This document shows positions 9,969 to 20,710 of a stretch of DNA of 49,304 nt, piece by piece (within the stretch, counting starts at the first letter, position 1; each line of letters begins with the position of its first letter). The DNA is from Campylobacterales bacterium (GTDB lineage Bacteria > Campylobacterota > Campylobacteria > Campylobacterales > Sulfurimonadaceae), in assembly GCA_024280035.1 (NCBI GenBank), contig JAJRQV010000046.1, positions 1 through 49,304 of the forward strand, read 5' to 3'. Both the position numbers and the translations under genes were made by a program. Below the pieces are notes generated by a model. The model was not told the DNA's origin and made no database searches. It saw only the letters and a list, made by a program, of their open reading frames with translations.

Positions 9969-9997
9969 CAGAGATAGTCTTAAACGTTTTATCTCTG
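9969..9997. terminator. Shared hairpin between convergent MCP gene and serS
   Basis: CAGAGATA (9969-9976) and TATCTCTG (9990-9997) form a perfect 8-bp stem with a 13-nt loop, placed in the 50-bp gap between two converging genes. There is no long T tract on either side, so efficiency is uncertain. Confidence 0.45.
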
Positions 9998-10006
9998 TAC
10001 TTAGTT

Positions 10007-11251
10007 TTATTTGATGTAAGGTTTTAAAACTTCTGGAATATCTATACTTCCATTTTCGTTTTGGTAGTTTTCCATAATTGCAACCATTGTACGACCCACG
10101 GCTAAAGATGAACCATTTAAAGTATGGACTAAAAGGTTTTTCTTTCCATCTTTATAACGAATTTTTGCACGTCTTGCTTGGACCTCTCTTGTGTTGGAAA
10201 TAGAAGATATCTCTCTATAAGTTGCCTGACCGGGTAACCAGACTTCAAGGTCAATGGTTCTTGCTGCTGAAAAGCCCATATCTCCTGTACATAATTGCAT
10301 CTGTCTATACGGAAGCCCTAATGCTTCTAACATATCTGAAGCACATTCCACCATCTCTTGAAAGACCTTATCTGACTGTTGAGCTGAGGTAATTGAAACA
10401 AGTTCAACCTTTGGAAACTGGTGCTGACGAATGATTCCGCGTGTATCACGTCCTGCTGAGCCTGCCTCTTTTCTAAAACATTGGGTAAATGCCGTCATTT
10501 TAATAGGAAGTTCATTCAGGGGAATAATCTCATCTTGAAAAAGGTTTGTTACAGGCACTTCTCCCGTAGGAATAAGGTATAACTCTTCACCTTCAATCTT
10601 ATAAAGGTCCTCTTCAAACTTAGGGAGCTGACCTGTTCCCATTAAAGAAGCTCTGTTGGTAATAACAGGAACAGAAACCTCACCAAAACCACGTTCAGCA
10701 TTAAAGTCAAGCATAAAGTTAACTAAGGCACGTTCAATTTTTGCACCCATTCCTGAAATAACAGAAAAACGACTTTTGGCAACCTTTACACCTCTTTCAA
10801 AGTCAATCCAACCATTTTCAGCGAGTTCCCAGTGCTCTTTTGGTGTAAATGAAAAACTTTTAGGTTCAAGAACTTTTTTAATTTCTACATTTTCATCTTC
10901 ATCTTCACCCACAGGAACATCTTCATCAGGAATATTTGGAATAGACGTTAAAATGGTATTTAACTTCTCTTCTTCAAGACGGGTGAGTTCTTGCTTTTGT
11001 GTTATTAAAAGCTTATTGGCTTCAACCTCTGCCTTAAGTTCAGTAATGTCTTTTTTCTCTTTCATGTACTGACCAAAGAGTTTAGACTTCTCATTTTGTG
11101 TGGCTTGAGCAGACTCAAGTTCTTGTTTTACTGCCTTAAAAACCTGATGAACTGAACGCAGTTCTTCTAAAAGTTGAGTATCCACATTCCTGCGTTTAAG
11201 CATTTGTGTAACACCATCAAAGTCTCTGTTTAATAGTTTAATATCGATCAT
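10007..11251 (-). CDS. serS: Seryl-tRNA synthetase
   Basis: Charges tRNA-Ser with serine; class II synthetase, cytosolic homodimer. The 414-aa protein starts [12 protein letters not shown] as in homologues, so I use the ATG at 11251 (GGA 9 nt upstream) rather than the in-frame ATG 45 nt earlier. An N-terminal coiled-coil arm (about 30-110) binds the tRNA. Motif 2 is visible as [14 protein letters not shown], with HQFPKVELV. Motif 3 is [19 protein letters not shown], where most SerRS have NGSGLA. TPTGEVP-type substrate loop appears as [11 protein letters not shown]. Essential housekeeping gene with no operon partner; divergent from the FIST kinase. Confidence 0.96.
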   Translation of the reverse strand: MIDIKLLNRDFDGVTQMLKRRNVDTQLLEELRSVHQVFKAVKQELESAQATQNEKSKLFGQYMKEKKDITELKAEVEANKLLITQKQELTRLEEEKLNTILTSIPNIPDEDVPVGEDEDENVEIKKVLEPKSFSFTPKEHWELAENGWIDFERGVKVAKSRFSVISGMGAKIERALVNFMLDFNAERGFGEVSVPVITNRASLMGTGQLPKFEEDLYKIEGEELYLIPTGEVPVTNLFQDEIIPLNELPIKMTAFTQCFRKEAGSAGRDTRGIIRQHQFPKVELVSITSAQQSDKVFQEMVECASDMLEALGLPYRQMQLCTGDMGFSAARTIDLEVWLPGQATYREISSISNTREVQARRAKIRYKDGKKNLLVHTLNGSSLAVGRTMVAIMENYQNENGSIDIPEVLKPYIK

Positions 11252-11308
11252 AAATTGTCCATAAAATAAAGTTTTTAAGTATATCAAAAATATCATTAAA
11301 GCTTGTTT

Positions 11309-11336
11309 TTGTTAATATATTATTCTATGTTATAAT
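11309..11336 (+). promoter_or_regulatory. Sigma-70 promoter with extended -10 for the FIST kinase
   Basis: TTGTTA (11309-11314), 16-nt spacer, then TGTTATAAT with the -10 hexamer at 11331-11336, 28 nt before the ATG. Confidence 0.55.
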
Positions 11337-11364
11337 TTATAAAATTTAATGATTAAGTGTATCC

Positions 11365-13821
11365 ATGAAAAGTGTTTCAACTCAGTATAAAAATTTAAAA
11401 CAACTTAGAGAGTTTAGTTTGCCTTATGCGCAAGAAGAGAACTGTTTAGTTCAGATATTTTCAGGTGTAATGGATAAAGACTTTTTAACAGAAATAAGTA
11501 CACATGTGTGTGAAATACTCCCTAAGGCACATATTATAGGTTCTACTACTGATGGTGAGATTTATAATAGAGAAGTAACTGTTCATGAAACCATCATATC
11601 TATTTCATGTTTTGATGATGTGAAACTGACTTCGGGCTTCTCTTTGGAGGCTGACTCTTTTCAAAGTGCCCACTCTCTTTTTACTACAATAGCTTCAGAT
11701 AAGACACGCTTAATGATTGTCTTTTGTGATGGTATCTACTGTAATGGAGATGATGTTTTAAGTGCTTTACATAAGTGTAAAAAAGAGATGATTGTAGCAG
11801 GGGGCTTAGCTGGTGATAATGGGCTTTTGAAAAAAACCTTTGTTACGCACAATAAAGGAGTGTATACGGAGGGTTTAGTTGCGGTTGCTTTTGAAAGTGA
11901 AAGTTTACAAATTAATACCCATTACAGTTTTGATTGGATTCCAATTGGAACTGAAATGCAAATTACCTTAGCTAAAGCGAATAGAGTTTATGAGATTAAT
12001 CATAAACCAGCCCGAGATATTTATGCTAAATATTTAGGTGATACTGCTGCTGTAAAACTTCCTAGTATAGGGGTTGAATTTCCTTTAATTGTAGAAGAAA
12101 ATGGAGTAAGAATTGCCCGAGCAGTTCTTCAAGTTCACCAAGATAAGTCTTTGAGTTTTGCAGGAAACCTTAAAGAGGGAACGAAGGTTCGTTTTGGTGT
12201 AGGTAATCCTGAACTTATTTTACAAAATGGTTTAAAGAATTCACAAGAAATTAAAAAATATCCTATTGAAGCTGCTTATATCTACTCATGTATGGCAAGA
12301 CGACGTTTTTTACAAGAACATATCTCCACAGAATTGGAACGTTATCCTCTTGATGTGACCTTAAGTGGTTTTTTTACTTATGGTGAATTTTATAGTACAA
12401 CAGAGTCTAAAAGTTTTTTAAATCAGTCTGTAACTATTTTAATGCTGTGTGAATCAGCTAGCCTTATAACGAAGAACTACTCAAAATTTGTAAAAAAAGA
12501 TGATACTAAAACAAAAGAGTATTCACAAAACTTAGAAGCCTTAGCACATTTGGTCAATGCGACATCTAAAGATGTAATAGAGTTAAATGAAACCTTAGAA
12601 AATAGAGTCGAAGATAAGGTTAAAGAGTTAGAAAAATCTACACGTTTTTTTCAAAAAATATTTGAAACTGCAAATGAAGGTATCTGGGTAATTAATGTTG
12701 ATAAAGAGACCATTATGGTTAATAGAGCCTTATGCCTAATGCTTGGTTATACAGAAAAAGATCTTTTTGGAGTGCCTATTAATGATTTTGTAGATACGAA
12801 AAACAAACAAGAGTTTCTTGAAAATACAGTTGAAACACAAAATGAAAAGGGGGGTAAAAGTTATGAAATCGACCTTATTCATAAGGATGGAAGAGTTGTT
12901 CATACACTTTTTAGTACAGAGGTCTTGTATGATGAAAATAGCAGGGTTATTGGATCTTTTGCTATGGTTTCTGATATTACTAAACGTAAACAAGCTGAAG
13001 ATGAGTTAGTCTCTTTTAACCTTCTTTTAGAAGAAAAGATTGCGGAAGAGGTTCTAAAAAACCGCTCTAAAGATGAGCTAATGACAAAACAGATGCGTCT
13101 GGCTCAGATGGGTGAGATGATTTCAATGATTGCGCATCAATGGCGTCAACCCTTATCTACAATTTCAACCATTGTGGCGTCTATACAGATGAGTCTGAGT
13201 TTGGATGAAAAAGAAGAAACGCCTTTGTATGAAGACCTTAATCATGTAAATGAGCATATCCAATTTTTATCCGACACCATAGATGACTTTAGGCATTTTT
13301 TTAGCCCGAATAAACTCAAAACACAGGTGAAGATTTCAGATATGCTAGATAACTCTTTAGGTATTGTAAAACAGGCTTTAATACAGGCAAATATCGATAT
13401 TATTAATGATTATTCGCATCTTCAAAGACCGATGAAACTTTACTCAAATGAGTTAGTTCAAGTCTTTTTAAATCTTATCAAAAACTCTATGGATGTTTTG
13501 ATTGAAAAAGATTTAGATCGTGCCTATATCTGTATTCGTGGAAGTGAGTATAAAGATAAATCGGTGATTGTTTTTGAAGACAATGGAGGGGGTATTCCTA
13601 CTAAGATTATGGAAAAAATCTTTGAGCCATATTTTACAACTAAAAATGAAAAGAATGGTACAGGTTTAGGTCTTTACATGTCTAAAATGATTATTGAAGA
13701 GCATTGTGATGGGCATTTAATTGTTGAAAACACCGATGTGGGTGCCCGTTTTACGATCGCCTTAGATTACTTAAAAGAAGATGAAAACATTAGCCAAATC
13801 TTAGAAAAAGAGATGGTTTGA
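11365..13821 (+). CDS. FIST-PAS hybrid sensor histidine kinase
   Basis: An 818-aa soluble sensor kinase without transmembrane helices. An N-terminal FIST domain (about 25-215: [26 protein letters not shown]) continues into a FIST-C domain (about 220-370: [24 protein letters not shown]). FIST is thought to bind small ligands. After a coiled coil comes a PAS domain (about 430-555: [22 protein letters not shown]), then a kinase core with His box [14 protein letters not shown] (HWRQ type), N box [11 protein letters not shown]1 DNGGGIP and G2 GTGLGLYM. No receiver domain is attached and no response regulator is adjacent, so its partner is unknown. Single-gene unit followed by about 200 bp before hemN. 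Confidence 0.9.
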   Translation: MKSVSTQYKNLKQLREFSLPYAQEENCLVQIFSGVMDKDFLTEISTHVCEILPKAHIIGSTTDGEIYNREVTVHETIISISCFDDVKLTSGFSLEADSFQSAHSLFTTIASDKTRLMIVFCDGIYCNGDDVLSALHKCKKEMIVAGGLAGDNGLLKKTFVTHNKGVYTEGLVAVAFESESLQINTHYSFDWIPIGTEMQITLAKANRVYEINHKPARDIYAKYLGDTAAVKLPSIGVEFPLIVEENGVRIARAVLQVHQDKSLSFAGNLKEGTKVRFGVGNPELILQNGLKNSQEIKKYPIEAAYIYSCMARRRFLQEHISTELERYPLDVTLSGFFTYGEFYSTTESKSFLNQSVTILMLCESASLITKNYSKFVKKDDTKTKEYSQNLEALAHLVNATSKDVIELNETLENRVEDKVKELEKSTRFFQKIFETANEGIWVINVDKETIMVNRALCLMLGYTEKDLFGVPINDFVDTKNKQEFLENTVETQNEKGGKSYEIDLIHKDGRVVHTLFSTEVLYDENSRVIGSFAMVSDITKRKQAEDELVSFNLLLEEKIAEEVLKNRSKDELMTKQMRLAQMGEMISMIAHQWRQPLSTISTIVASIQMSLSLDEKEETPLYEDLNHVNEHIQFLSDTIDDFRHFFSPNKLKTQVKISDMLDNSLGIVKQALIQANIDIINDYSHLQRPMKLYSNELVQVFLNLIKNSMDVLIEKDLDRAYICIRGSEYKDKSVIVFEDNGGGIPTKIMEKIFEPYFTTKNEKNGTGLGLYMSKMIIEEHCDGHLIVENTDVGARFTIALDYLKEDENISQILEKEMV

Positions 13822-14026
13822 AGCTAAAGACTTTAAGAATAATAAGTATATTTAAAGAGTTCAATTCGTTTTACCTCTTTTTTAGTCCATCTTAGGCATA
13901 ATCGCGTCTTATATTGATTAACATTGTGGTGAGTAAGCACTCATTATTCTATGTTAACACTAGGTTTTTTTTGACGCAACGCCCGCGTACTAAAGCTACT
14001 TAGACTTTAAAGACAATGGATTAATA

Positions 14027-15394
14027 ATGCTAGATTTTGAAAAATATATAAAATATTCTAAACCCGGACCGAGATATACTTCATATCCAACAGCCCTTGA
14101 GTTTTCTGATGCTTATGAGTATGATGTTTATATTAAAAAACTGAAAAACCAAGACGCTTCTCGTCCTCTTTCACTTTATTTTCATGTTCCATTTTGTCGA
14201 TCGGCTTGTTATTTTTGTGGTTGTAATGTTATTTTCACCTCTAAAGAAGATAAAAAAGAGTCTTATGTTAAGTACCTAGAGCGTGAGATGGATATTATGA
14301 AAGAGCATCTTGATACGTCTCGTGAGGTCATGCAACTACACTTTGGAGGCGGTACACCAACCTTTCTTTCAGCCGAACAGTTAGGACGTGTAATTGCTAA
14401 AATTAAAGATACTTTTCCAAACTGGCGTGAAGATGCTGAAATTTCATGTGAGATTGATCCTCGTTTTTTAGATGATGAGCAGATGAAATTGATGGTTGAA
14501 AATGGCTTTAACCGTGTCAGTTTTGGACAACAAGATTTTGATCCTAAGGTACAACAAGCGGTACACAGAATTCAGCCTTTTGATATTACAAAAAAAGCCG
14601 TAGATTTAGCACGTAAATATGGAATTGAGAGTATTAATGTTGATCTTATTTATGGGCTTCCCTTTCAAACCTTTGAAACCTTCAAAAAAACATTAGATAT
14701 GACACTTCTTCTTAATCCTGATCGCCTTGCAGTATTTAATTATGCACATGTACCTTGGTTAAAAAAGACCATGCGTAAGATTGATGAGACAACACTTCCC
14801 ACACCTGATGTTAAACTCAATATCTTAAAATATACGATTGATTTCTTTGAGCATAATGGTTATAAGATGATTGGTATGGATCACTTTGCAAAACCTGATG
14901 ATGAACTTTTCTTAGCGATTGAAAAGGGTGAATTGCACAGAAACTTCCAAGGTTACACAACTAAGGGCGGGGCTGACCTTATTGGAATTGGTGTAACTTC
15001 TATTGGAGAAGGCGCGGATCATTATGCTCAAAACTTTAAAGATCTTCCTTCATATGAAGCTGCTATTGATGCCGGAAAACTACCTTTTGAACGCGGTGTG
15101 GTTTTAAATGATGATGATATGATTCGTCAAGAAGTGATTATGGAGTTAATGTCTAACTTCAAACTTGATATAAGACGCTTTGAAAAGAGCTCAGGGATTA
15201 ACTTTAAAGCGTACTTTTCTGAGGCACTTGAAGCTCTAAAGGAGTTTGAAGAAGCAGAGCTTTTAACAGTAACTGATGATAAAATCACCATTACAGCAAC
15301 AGGAACAATGTTAATTAGAAATATTGTTATGCCATTTGACGCCTATATGAATGCACATGCAGGCAGTAAAAAAACTTTCTCAAAAACGGTATAA
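14027..15394 (+). CDS. hemN: HemN, oxygen-independent coproporphyrinogen III dehydrogenase
   Basis: A radical SAM enzyme that decarboxylates two propionates of coproporphyrinogen III to give protoporphyrinogen IX, the anaerobic heme route. The 455-aa length fits HemN proper. The N-terminus KYSKPGPRYTSYPTA is typical, and the 4Fe-4S ligands are C57, C61 and C64 in CRSACYFCGCN. Also visible are LHFGGGTPTFL, SCEIDPR and the second SAM site motif NVDLIYGLPFQT. The gene lies 9 bp before the Fe-S protein gene, as in Helicobacter pylori (HP0665-HP0666). Confidence 0.96.
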   Translation: MLDFEKYIKYSKPGPRYTSYPTALEFSDAYEYDVYIKKLKNQDASRPLSLYFHVPFCRSACYFCGCNVIFTSKEDKKESYVKYLEREMDIMKEHLDTSREVMQLHFGGGTPTFLSAEQLGRVIAKIKDTFPNWREDAEISCEIDPRFLDDEQMKLMVENGFNRVSFGQQDFDPKVQQAVHRIQPFDITKKAVDLARKYGIESINVDLIYGLPFQTFETFKKTLDMTLLLNPDRLAVFNYAHVPWLKKTMRKIDETTLPTPDVKLNILKYTIDFFEHNGYKMIGMDHFAKPDDELFLAIEKGELHRNFQGYTTKGGADLIGIGVTSIGEGADHYAQNFKDLPSYEAAIDAGKLPFERGVVLNDDDMIRQEVIMELMSNFKLDIRRFEKSSGINFKAYFSEALEALKEFEEAELLTVTDDKITITATGTMLIRNIVMPFDAYMNAHAGSKKTFSKTV

Positions 15395-15403
15395 AGAGTT
15401 TAA

Positions 15404-16696
15404 GTGCAAAAGAAACCAGAAGATATTTTTAATTTCGCAGAATACACGGACCCCTGTATTAAGTGTGCAAAGTGTGTACCTGTATGTACCATTCATAATG
15501 TTAATGCTGATGAGGTCACGAGCCCTCGTGGTTTTCTTGACCTTCTTGGCGCGTACCAAAGAGGATACCTTGAACTTGATGCCAATGCAAAAGACATTTT
15601 TGAGAGTTGTTTCTTATGTACGGCATGTGTTGAGGTCTGTCCTAAATCACTTCCAACAGATATGGTCATTGAACAGGTACGTTCTGATATTGCTAAAAAG
15701 TTTGGAATTGCTTGGTATAAAAGAGCCTTTTTCTTACTTTTACGCCATCGATGGTTAAATGATTTAGCCTTTAAGATGGGATGGGTGTTTCAGACCTGTG
15801 GTTTTAAAATTAAAGCCGACATTGATTCTATGCATTCACGTTTTTCTATTCCAATGTTAAAAGCAGACCGACTTCTACCGAGTTTAAAAAAGACCTCTTT
15901 TTTAAACTCACATCCTGAAAACATTAATAATGGTGGAAAAAGAAAAGTAGCTATTTTCATTGGTTGTTTAGGAAACTATAATTATAAAAATGTGGGCGAT
16001 AGCCTGCTTAATATCTTAAAGCATTTAGAGATTGATGCCTTTTTAGCTAAAAGTCAAAAATGTTGTTCGGCACCGGCGTATTTTACAGGTGACTTTGATA
16101 CAGTAGACTATAACGCGAAGTTTAATATTGAGTATTTTGAGTCTTTTTCAAAAGATGTTGAAGCGATAATCGTTCCTGAAGCAACCTGTTCGGCAATGCT
16201 AAAAATTGATTATGAACACTATTTTCATGACCAACCCGAATGGAAAGCCAGAGCCATGGCGGTGAAAGATAAAATCTTTATGGCAACAGAGTGGTTAGAA
16301 AAACATACGCATCTGAATGAACTTTTAGAAGCTAAAGAGTTAGACAGTACCATTGTTACTTATCATGATCCTTGTCATGCTAAAAAGATGCAGGGGATTC
16401 ATGAAGAACCGAGAAATCTTATTCGTAAAAATTATGAGATTGTAGAGATGAGTGATCCTAACAGCTGTTGTGGTTTTGGTGGTGTAACGATGCAGAGTGA
16501 AAAATATCATTTTGCTAAGGCTGCGGGTGTTCCTAAGGCAGCAATGATTAAAAATACTAAGGCAGACGTGGTGAGTGCGGAGTGTAGTGCTTGTCGTATG
16601 CAGATTACGAGTGCTATGGGTGTTGAGTCAGAAACAGTGTTTAAAAACCCAATAGAGCTTATTTCTGATGCTTTAAACTCTAAGGATAAAAACTAG
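15404..16696 (+). CDS. GlpC/GlcF-like two-cluster Fe-S protein with CCG domains
   Basis: A 430-aa cytosolic or membrane-associated electron-transfer subunit. Two 4Fe-4S ferredoxin motifs lie in the N-terminus (C18, C21, C24, C28 in CIKCAKCVPVC; second set CFLCTACVEVCPK). Two cysteine-rich CCG-type domains follow, with KCCSAPAYFTGD and NSCCGFGGV. This is the layout of GlpC, GlcF and HdrD, which pass electrons from a flavin dehydrogenase to quinones or disulfides. No dehydrogenase subunit is adjacent, so the substrate is not identifiable. GTG start at 15404 lies 9 bp after hemN; its stop overlaps the lgt start by one base. A link to heme synthesis is possible from position only. Confidence 0.85.
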   Translation: MQKKPEDIFNFAEYTDPCIKCAKCVPVCTIHNVNADEVTSPRGFLDLLGAYQRGYLELDANAKDIFESCFLCTACVEVCPKSLPTDMVIEQVRSDIAKKFGIAWYKRAFFLLLRHRWLNDLAFKMGWVFQTCGFKIKADIDSMHSRFSIPMLKADRLLPSLKKTSFLNSHPENINNGGKRKVAIFIGCLGNYNYKNVGDSLLNILKHLEIDAFLAKSQKCCSAPAYFTGDFDTVDYNAKFNIEYFESFSKDVEAIIVPEATCSAMLKIDYEHYFHDQPEWKARAMAVKDKIFMATEWLEKHTHLNELLEAKELDSTIVTYHDPCHAKKMQGIHEEPRNLIRKNYEIVEMSDPNSCCGFGGVTMQSEKYHFAKAAGVPKAAMIKNTKADVVSAECSACRMQITSAMGVESETVFKNPIELISDALNSKDKN

Positions 16697-17550
16697 TGGA
16701 CTATTGGAATCATATTTATGAAAACTTTAACCCTGTAGCCTTCTCTTTTTTTGGACTGAAGGTACACTGGTACGGAATGATGTATGTCTTAGCCCTGTTA
16801 TTTGCTCTTTATGTTGCAAAATGGTTAGTCAAAAAAGATAAGATAGATATGAAAGGTGCTGTACTGGATGACTTTTTTATCTGGGTTGAAGTGGGTGTCA
16901 TTCTAGGTGCACGATTAGGTTATATTCTCTTTTATGATCCCAATACTCTAGAATATTTAAGCCACCCTTGGAACATCTTTAATCCTTTTGTTAATGGTGA
17001 CTTTGTGGGTATTCGTGGCATGTCTTATCATGGTGCATTGATGGGTTTTATGTTGGGAGCTTATTTATATGCAAGAAAAATAGGTGTAAATTTTTGGTTT
17101 TTAATGGACAGAGTAGGTATCGCCGTACCTATTGGTTACTTCTTTGGACGTATAGGAAACTTTTTAAATCAAGAATTAGTTGGGCGTGAAACGACCTTAG
17201 CAGATACACCTTGGGGAATTTATGTGGATGGTGTTTTACGTCATCCTTCTCAGTTATATGAGGCATTTTTAGAGGGTATTTTAATTTTTGTAGTTTTATA
17301 TCTGTTTAGAAAAAAAATGACCTTTACGGGTTCGATTGCTTTGACTTACGGAGCGATGTACGGTTTAGGGCGTTTTATTGCAGAGTTCTGGCGTGCACCT
17401 GACGTTCAAATTGGTTATGTTCTTGGAACAGATTGGTTAACACGAGGTCAGGTGATGTCTTTATCCATGGCAATTCTAGCAGTGCTTTGGTTATTAACTC
17501 TGTATATTTTAGATAAGAAAAACATTAGCTACTTCTCCTGCGAAAAATAA
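16696..17550 (+). CDS. lgt: Lgt, prolipoprotein diacylglyceryl transferase
   Basis: An inner-membrane enzyme that transfers diacylglycerol from phosphatidylglycerol to the lipobox Cys of prolipoproteins, the first lipoprotein maturation step. The 284-aa protein has about seven hydrophobic helices, the early motif VHWYGMMYVLA, the GMSYHGAL segment, the Lgt signature GRIGNFLNQELVGR and RHPSQLYEAFLEG. GTG start is directly coupled to the stop of the Fe-S protein gene. A weak hairpin and 138 bp of non-coding DNA separate it from the convergent permease gene. Confidence 0.96.
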   Translation: MDYWNHIYENFNPVAFSFFGLKVHWYGMMYVLALLFALYVAKWLVKKDKIDMKGAVLDDFFIWVEVGVILGARLGYILFYDPNTLEYLSHPWNIFNPFVNGDFVGIRGMSYHGALMGFMLGAYLYARKIGVNFWFLMDRVGIAVPIGYFFGRIGNFLNQELVGRETTLADTPWGIYVDGVLRHPSQLYEAFLEGILIFVVLYLFRKKMTFTGSIALTYGAMYGLGRFIAEFWRAPDVQIGYVLGTDWLTRGQVMSLSMAILAVLWLLTLYILDKKNISYFSCEK

Positions 17551-17578
17551 AACTCTAATCACCTAGAAACAGACTTAT

Positions 17579-17601
17579 TAAGCTTGTCTTTCATAAGCTT
17601 A
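17579..17601. terminator. Possible weak hairpin between convergent lgt and permease genes
   Basis: TAAGCTT (17579-17585) and AAGCTTA (17595-17601) pair over 7 bp around a 9-nt loop. No T tract follows, so this may be a chance palindrome. Confidence 0.25.
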
Positions 17602-17688
17602 GAGCAGTACTAAACCTTGTTTAGCACTCTCTTTTATATAAACTTTTTTCTAAGCCCTTATTATATGGAACAAGATGTTTAACAAAGT

Positions 17689-18747
17689 TTAATTAGAGGT
17701 CTTGGGTGTATCTGAAAAGTAGTCATCACCCTTAGTTTCAAAGAGTTTAAGCAGAGCCATAAAAAAGGCTGTAATCGCAGGTCCTAGAACCATTCCCCAA
17801 AAACCAAAGGCTGTTAACCCCGCAAGAATTGAGAAGAAAATAAGTAACTCATTAATTTTTGTACTGGATTTAATAAAATTCAAATTAATATATTTAATAA
17901 TCATTGGTTTAACGAAGGTGTCAGCAATGATGGAAATAATGACAATAGAATAGATAGCAATAAAAAGAGCATTTCCCGTGTTTCCTAAGGCAAGTTCATG
18001 AATTAAAAAAGGAATCCACATTAAAGCACCCCCAATAACAGGAATTAAAGAGGCAATGCCGTACATGATTCCAAACAAAAGCCCGTTATATCCAATAATG
18101 CTAATCATCACACCAAAGAGAGCACCTTCAAGAGTAGCTGTCGCAATAATAGAGTAAAAAACCACGGACATTACATTGGATATTTCTAGGCTTAAAAGTG
18201 TAGTATCTTGCTGGGGAAGACGGATGATTTTAATAAGGTAGTGCATAATCGTTTTTCCGTAGTACTGAGCAAAAAAGTAGAAGATAATAATTAAAAAAGC
18301 ATCTTTAATAAAAGAGGCGGAGTATTTACCAACATTAGCAGCAATACTTAAAGAGTCCCCTGCAATACTTGCAAGATTGTCATAATCAAGAAAGTCTTCA
18401 ATTTGAACCTTTAAAAAAGTCATAGACTCAGGAAGGTTTTGTACCCATAGATTAATCTTATCATATACCGCAGAGAAGGAGTTAACGTCAACACCATGAA
18501 GTTTAATGGTTAAGGTGGTTAAAAAATAACCTAAGGGAGCAAAGAGTAAGGTAGCAAGAAGTAGACTTGAAAGTAAAGAGGCTAAGAGATTATTTTTAAG
18601 TATAATATATAAGTATTTATGGATATTTGCTGTTGAAATAGCTAAAAGAGAACCGATTAAAATAGGCATCCAGTAAGCATGATAAAGTTCATACATCCAG
18701 TACAAGGCAAAGATAAAAAGCATCATTAAAAAGTGCTGTGGTTTCAT
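17689..18747 (-). CDS. AI-2E family (PF01594) membrane permease
   Basis: A 352-aa inner-membrane protein with about eight hydrophobic helices: paired helices at the N-terminus, a hydrophilic stretch at about 80-145, then helices from about 150 to the C-terminus. The late segments IPVIGGALMWIPF and GFWGMVLGPAITAFF match the family's conserved P-G and GP motifs. Members have been linked to autoinducer-2 export, Na+/H+ exchange or other transport, so substrate cannot be assigned. It lies 21 bp downstream of ruvB and is probably in the panB-ruvB transcript. Confidence 0.86.
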   Translation of the reverse strand: MKPQHFLMMLFIFALYWMYELYHAYWMPILIGSLLAISTANIHKYLYIILKNNLLASLLSSLLLATLLFAPLGYFLTTLTIKLHGVDVNSFSAVYDKINLWVQNLPESMTFLKVQIEDFLDYDNLASIAGDSLSIAANVGKYSASFIKDAFLIIIFYFFAQYYGKTIMHYLIKIIRLPQQDTTLLSLEISNVMSVVFYSIIATATLEGALFGVMISIIGYNGLLFGIMYGIASLIPVIGGALMWIPFLIHELALGNTGNALFIAIYSIVIISIIADTFVKPMIIKYINLNFIKSSTKINELLIFFSILAGLTAFGFWGMVLGPAITAFFMALLKLFETKGDDYFSDTPKTSN

Positions 18748-18768
18748 TAATATTTCCTAGTTTTTAGT

Positions 18769-19776
18769 TTAAAAAAGTGTATCGTCTTGAGGTGAATTAA
18801 ATTTTAAAACCTCATAAGTTTTAATCGTAGCAATACGACCACGAGCTGTTCGTTCAAGATAACCATTAGCTAATAAATAAGGTTCAAAAACATCTTCTAT
18901 GGTTCCCTCATCCTCACTTAAAGCAGCTGCTAGAGTACTTAACCCCATGGCTTTTCCCTTAGCCTCAACAAGAAGTTTTAAAAGACGTAAATCCATCTCA
19001 TCAAATCCATTATCATTAATGCCCAACTCATCTAAGGCATATTGTGTTCGTTGCAGAACAATAGATGTCTCATCTGCTACTTCTGCAAAGTCACGAACAC
19101 GGCGTAAAAGACGAAGCGCAATGCGGGGTGTTCCTCGACTTCGACGAGAAATTTCTAATGCAGAAGACGCTTCAATAGGTTTTTCTAGTTTTTCAGAGGC
19201 TTTTACTAAGATAGTGGCTAACTCATTAGGCTTATAAAATTGAAGTCTAAAATTCATTCCAAAACGGTCACGCAGTGGGTTTGAAAGCATACCTGCACGA
19301 GTAGTGGCTCCAATAAGAGTAAAACGGGGAAGGTCAATTTTAACTGTTTGCGCCGCAGGTCCTGAACCGATGATAATGTCGAGTCTGAAATCCTCCATGG
19401 CAGGATATAAAATCTCTTCAACCGCAGGAGAGAGACGATGAATCTCATCTATAAAAAGAATGTCACCCTCATCTAAGTTGGTTAAGATTGCGGCTAAATC
19501 ACCTGATTTTTCAATCATAGGTGCAGCAGTGACTTTAATATTAGCATTCATCTCTGAGGCAATAATAAGCCCCAAAGTTGTTTTTCCTAAACCGGGAGGT
19601 CCAAAGAAAAGAACATGGTCTAAACACTCATCACGTTTTTTACTTGCTTCTATAAAAACAGAAAGATTCTTTTTTATCTGGTCTTGTCCAATATAATCAT
19701 TCCAACAATCTGGACGAAGTGTTGTTTCAAGTTCACTCTCCGAACTAAATTTTTCTATCTCTACAATTCTCTCCAT
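18769..19776 (-). CDS. ruvB: RuvB, Holliday junction branch-migration ATPase
   Basis: The AAA+ motor of the RuvABC complex, which drives branch migration of Holliday junctions during recombinational repair. In 335 aa: N-terminal [15 protein letters not shown], Walker [10 protein letters not shown], Walker B FIDEIHRL, sensor 1 GATTRAG, arginine finger in LRDRFGM, and a C-terminal winged helix with [10 protein letters not shown]. Its ATG shares one base with the panB stop, so the genes are coupled. A panB-ruvB pairing is also known in Helicobacter. Confidence 0.97.
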   Translation of the reverse strand: MERIVEIEKFSSESELETTLRPDCWNDYIGQDQIKKNLSVFIEASKKRDECLDHVLFFGPPGLGKTTLGLIIASEMNANIKVTAAPMIEKSGDLAAILTNLDEGDILFIDEIHRLSPAVEEILYPAMEDFRLDIIIGSGPAAQTVKIDLPRFTLIGATTRAGMLSNPLRDRFGMNFRLQFYKPNELATILVKASEKLEKPIEASSALEISRRSRGTPRIALRLLRRVRDFAEVADETSIVLQRTQYALDELGINDNGFDEMDLRLLKLLVEAKGKAMGLSTLAAALSEDEGTIEDVFEPYLLANGYLERTARGRIATIKTYEVLKFNSPQDDTLF

Positions 19777-20567
19777 TAGTACGTATGCTCATTTGCTGGA
19801 AAAGTCTTTGACTCTACCTCTGTTTTGTAATGTGCCACTGCTTCTTTAACAAGGCTTGCCCCATCAATGTATTTTTTTACAAACTTAGGGGTAAAGGCTT
19901 CAAAAAGCCCTAACATATCTGAAAATACAAGGACTTGCCCATCCACACCTGAACCTGCGCCAATTCCAATTACAGGAATCTTAACTGCTTGAGCAATGAG
20001 TGCAGCAGCTTCGGCTTTAACCCCTTCAACTACAATACAAAAAGCACCTGCATCTTCAATGGCTTCAGCATCTTCAACAAGGGCTTCAATATCATGAGGT
20101 GTTTTTCCACGAACAATATAACCCCCTTCACCGCGAACAGACTGGGGGAGTAAGCCAATATGCCCACATACAGCAATGCCATTTTCACTTAAGGTTTGAA
20201 CTAAGTCAGCCTTATCTTTTCCACCCTCAATTTTTATCGCATCAGCAGGAGATTCTTGGTAAACCCTAATCGCATTTTTAAGGGCTTGTCTTTTGTTATT
20301 ATAGCTTCCAAAAGGCATGTCACAAATTACAAAGGTGTTTTTTGCCCCTTGACATACAGCATTGGTGTGGTAAATCATCTGGTCTAATGTCGCACTTAAA
20401 GTGTCGGGTTTTCCATTAAAGCTCATGTTTAAAGAATCACCCACTAACAAGATATCAGCACTCTCTTGTAGGAGTGTTGCAAAAAGAGCATCATAGGCTG
20501 TAACCATTGTAAGTAAGCGTTCATTCTTTGCTTTTTTAATTCCATTAATAGTAAGTTTCTTTTTCAT
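19776..20567 (-). CDS. panB: PanB, 3-methyl-2-oxobutanoate hydroxymethyltransferase
   Basis: Adds a hydroxymethyl group from 5,10-methylene-THF to 2-oxoisovalerate, giving ketopantoate for pantothenate and CoA synthesis. (beta/alpha)8 cytosolic enzyme of about 263 aa, with [29 protein letters not shown], catalytic Glu in VVEGV, and IGIGAG. Upstream in-frame ATGs exist at 20585 and 20570. I prefer 20567 ([14 protein letters not shown]) because GAAGG lies 7 nt before it, though 20570 cannot be excluded. Ketopantoate reductase, the next pathway step, appears to be encoded at 33299-34177. Confidence 0.95.
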   Translation of the reverse strand: MKKKLTINGIKKAKNERLLTMVTAYDALFATLLQESADILLVGDSLNMSFNGKPDTLSATLDQMIYHTNAVCQGAKNTFVICDMPFGSYNNKRQALKNAIRVYQESPADAIKIEGGKDKADLVQTLSENGIAVCGHIGLLPQSVRGEGGYIVRGKTPHDIEALVEDAEAIEDAGAFCIVVEGVKAEAAALIAQAVKIPVIGIGAGSGVDGQVLVFSDMLGLFEAFTPKFVKKYIDGASLVKEAVAHYKTEVESKTFPANEHTY

Positions 20568-20677
20568 CATAAAACCTTCTTGCATATATAAAGTACGCGA
20601 ATATTATCGTATTATAGCTAAGCTATATACTAATTTATTTTTTTATGTCTGAGAGTATAGAAAAATTTATACTATAT

Positions 20678-20686
20678 TGGTATAAT
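20678..20686 (+). promoter_or_regulatory. Extended -10 promoter for the Hpt gene
   Basis: TGGTATAAT, 24 nt before the ATG at 20711. It lies inside the longer reading frame that opens at 20645, which argues that the longer N-terminus is not made. Confidence 0.5.
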
Positions 20687-20710
20687 TATATAAATACTAA
20701 TGGAGAATAC

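Noticed and set aside
12818-13009. Small overlapping reading frame inside the FIST kinase gene
   Set aside because: A shadow of the PAS region in another frame; no ribosome site or conserved composition.
13930-13943. TGAGT-AAGC-ACTCA palindrome upstream of hemN as a TetR-type operator
   Set aside because: The stem is only 5 bp, it is 84 bp from the hemN start, and no regulator gene is nearby.
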